Source: Candidatus Roseilinea sp. NK_OTU-006
GTDB lineage: Bacteria; Chloroflexota; Anaerolineae; J036; Brachytrichaceae
Direction of reading: 5' to 3'
Assembly (NCBI RefSeq): GCF_012931985.1
Contig: NZ_JAAFGM010000033.1
Location: forward strand, 1 to 33,115
Length of the DNA: 33,115 nt
Part shown: piece after piece, positions 32,633-33,115 of the stretch
Numbering within the stretch: the first letter of the stretch is position 1
How the letters are laid out: every line of letters begins with the position of its first letter
The notes under the pieces: generated by a model
The model's database searches: none
What the model was told of the DNA's origin: nothing
What the model saw: only the letters and a program-made list of their open reading frames with translations
Position numbers and translations under genes: made by a program

Positions 32633-33115
32633 ATGAATGCCAAAACCAAAGGTAGACGGCTGCGTGAGCGTCGGCATGTGAAAGCGGCGCGGATCATCTA
32701 CGCCCAGGCGCAGGCGGCGTTCCCGCGCTACAGCCATCGGTTCAGCCCGAAGCAGTTCACCCTGCCGCAGTTGGCGACGTGCGTGCTGCTGAGCTAAGAT
32801 GAGCTACCGCGACGTTGAAGCGTTCTGTTGATGAGCCGGGAACGCCGCGACGTGTTGGAGACGACCGCCGCGCCGGACTACAGCGCGCTCAACCGGATGT
32901 ATCACCGCTTTCGAGCCGGTCACTTGGACAAGATGAACGAGGCGCTGCTGAGCACCCTGGATAACGGCGGTTGGGTTCAGGAAGACGCGATCACACTCGA
33001 CTCGACCCTCTTTTCGCCCGACCCATGCCGGCGCCTACGTTCAGACCCGCCGCGGCAAGCCGTTCAAACGCCGGCTGAAAGGCGCGTATGCTGTCGGTGT
33101 CAGCAGCCATATGAT
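32633..33115 (+). pseudogene. Degraded DDE transposase (IS4/IS5-like), multiple frame disruptions, runs off window
   Basis: ATG 32633 opens MNAKTKGRRLRERRHVKAAR and continues through FSPKQFTLPQLATCVLLS to TAA 32795-32797. The next piece, MSYRDVEAFC (from 32799), is in another frame and ends at TGA 32829-32831. A third piece from 32831, MSRERRDVLETTAAPDYSAL through VQEDAITLDSTLFSP, contains the first catalytic Asp region (TLDST). An extra base near 33024-33028 shifts again before HAGAYVQTRRGKPFKRRLKG. Together they outline one DDE transposase of the type with a SYRD-VEAF-L motif. It is not the same type as the left-edge element. It is inactive unless the shifts are sequence errors. Confidence 0.75.

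Noticed and set aside
1-33115. CRISPR array or phage genes
   Set aside because: No regularly spaced repeats and no structural, lysis or integrase genes were seen; mobile DNA is limited to the two transposase remnants.

Overview
The window is GC-rich chromosomal DNA, most likely from a Chloroflexota bacterium of the Anaerolineae/Thermoflexales type. This is an inference from protein style: envelope proteins with long Thr/Pro linkers, several YkuD L,D-transpeptidases, and a CbiZ-containing corrinoid operon. No rRNA or other decisive marker is present.

Left edge (1-1595): accessory and decayed. The C-terminus of an IS5-type transposase runs straight into a beta-class DNA methyltransferase that has lost its N-terminus. 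A PmeII-like restriction endonuclease follows, broken by what looks like a one-base deletion. This is a dead restriction-modification locus, or one frameshifted by assembly error.

1592-13728: a minus-strand pair (GNAT acetyltransferase, then a WbaP-type sugar-phosphate transferase) diverges from a plus-strand run: rpsF, ssb, a membrane-anchored SurA/PrsA-like foldase, a large double-VWA membrane protein, a membrane-fused alpha/beta hydrolase, and a multipass membrane protein. A minus-strand lipoprotein with two SH3b-like modules ends the region.

13811-16756: clpB, then tRNA-His(GTG) with a strong hairpin after it.

16862-19926: a minus-strand cell-wall operon of three L,D-transpeptidases with a PIG-L/LmbE deacetylase between them. 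A glycoside hydrolase family 3 gene (20144-22426) is divergent from it.

22450-32505: a nine-gene minus-strand corrinoid operon. In transcription order it is btuF, btuC, btuD, cbiA, cbiZ, cobO, cbiB, cobD, cobQ. Its leader holds an extended -10 promoter, a 14-bp palindrome, a cobalamin riboswitch, tiny ORFs behind a near-perfect Shine-Dalgarno, and an intrinsic terminator. The genes cover corrinoid import, remodelling (CbiZ), adenosylation, amidation and aminopropanol attachment. Nucleotide-loop assembly and most corrin-ring genes are not in this window.

Right edge (32633-33115): a second, unrelated DDE transposase broken by at least three frame disruptions. Both window edges are therefore insertion-sequence debris.

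The most interesting features are the riboswitch leader with its embedded micro-ORFs, the PIG-L/L,D-transpeptidase wall module whose two paralogues carry SFGC instead of SHGC, and the hydrolase/membrane-protein pair of unknown function.
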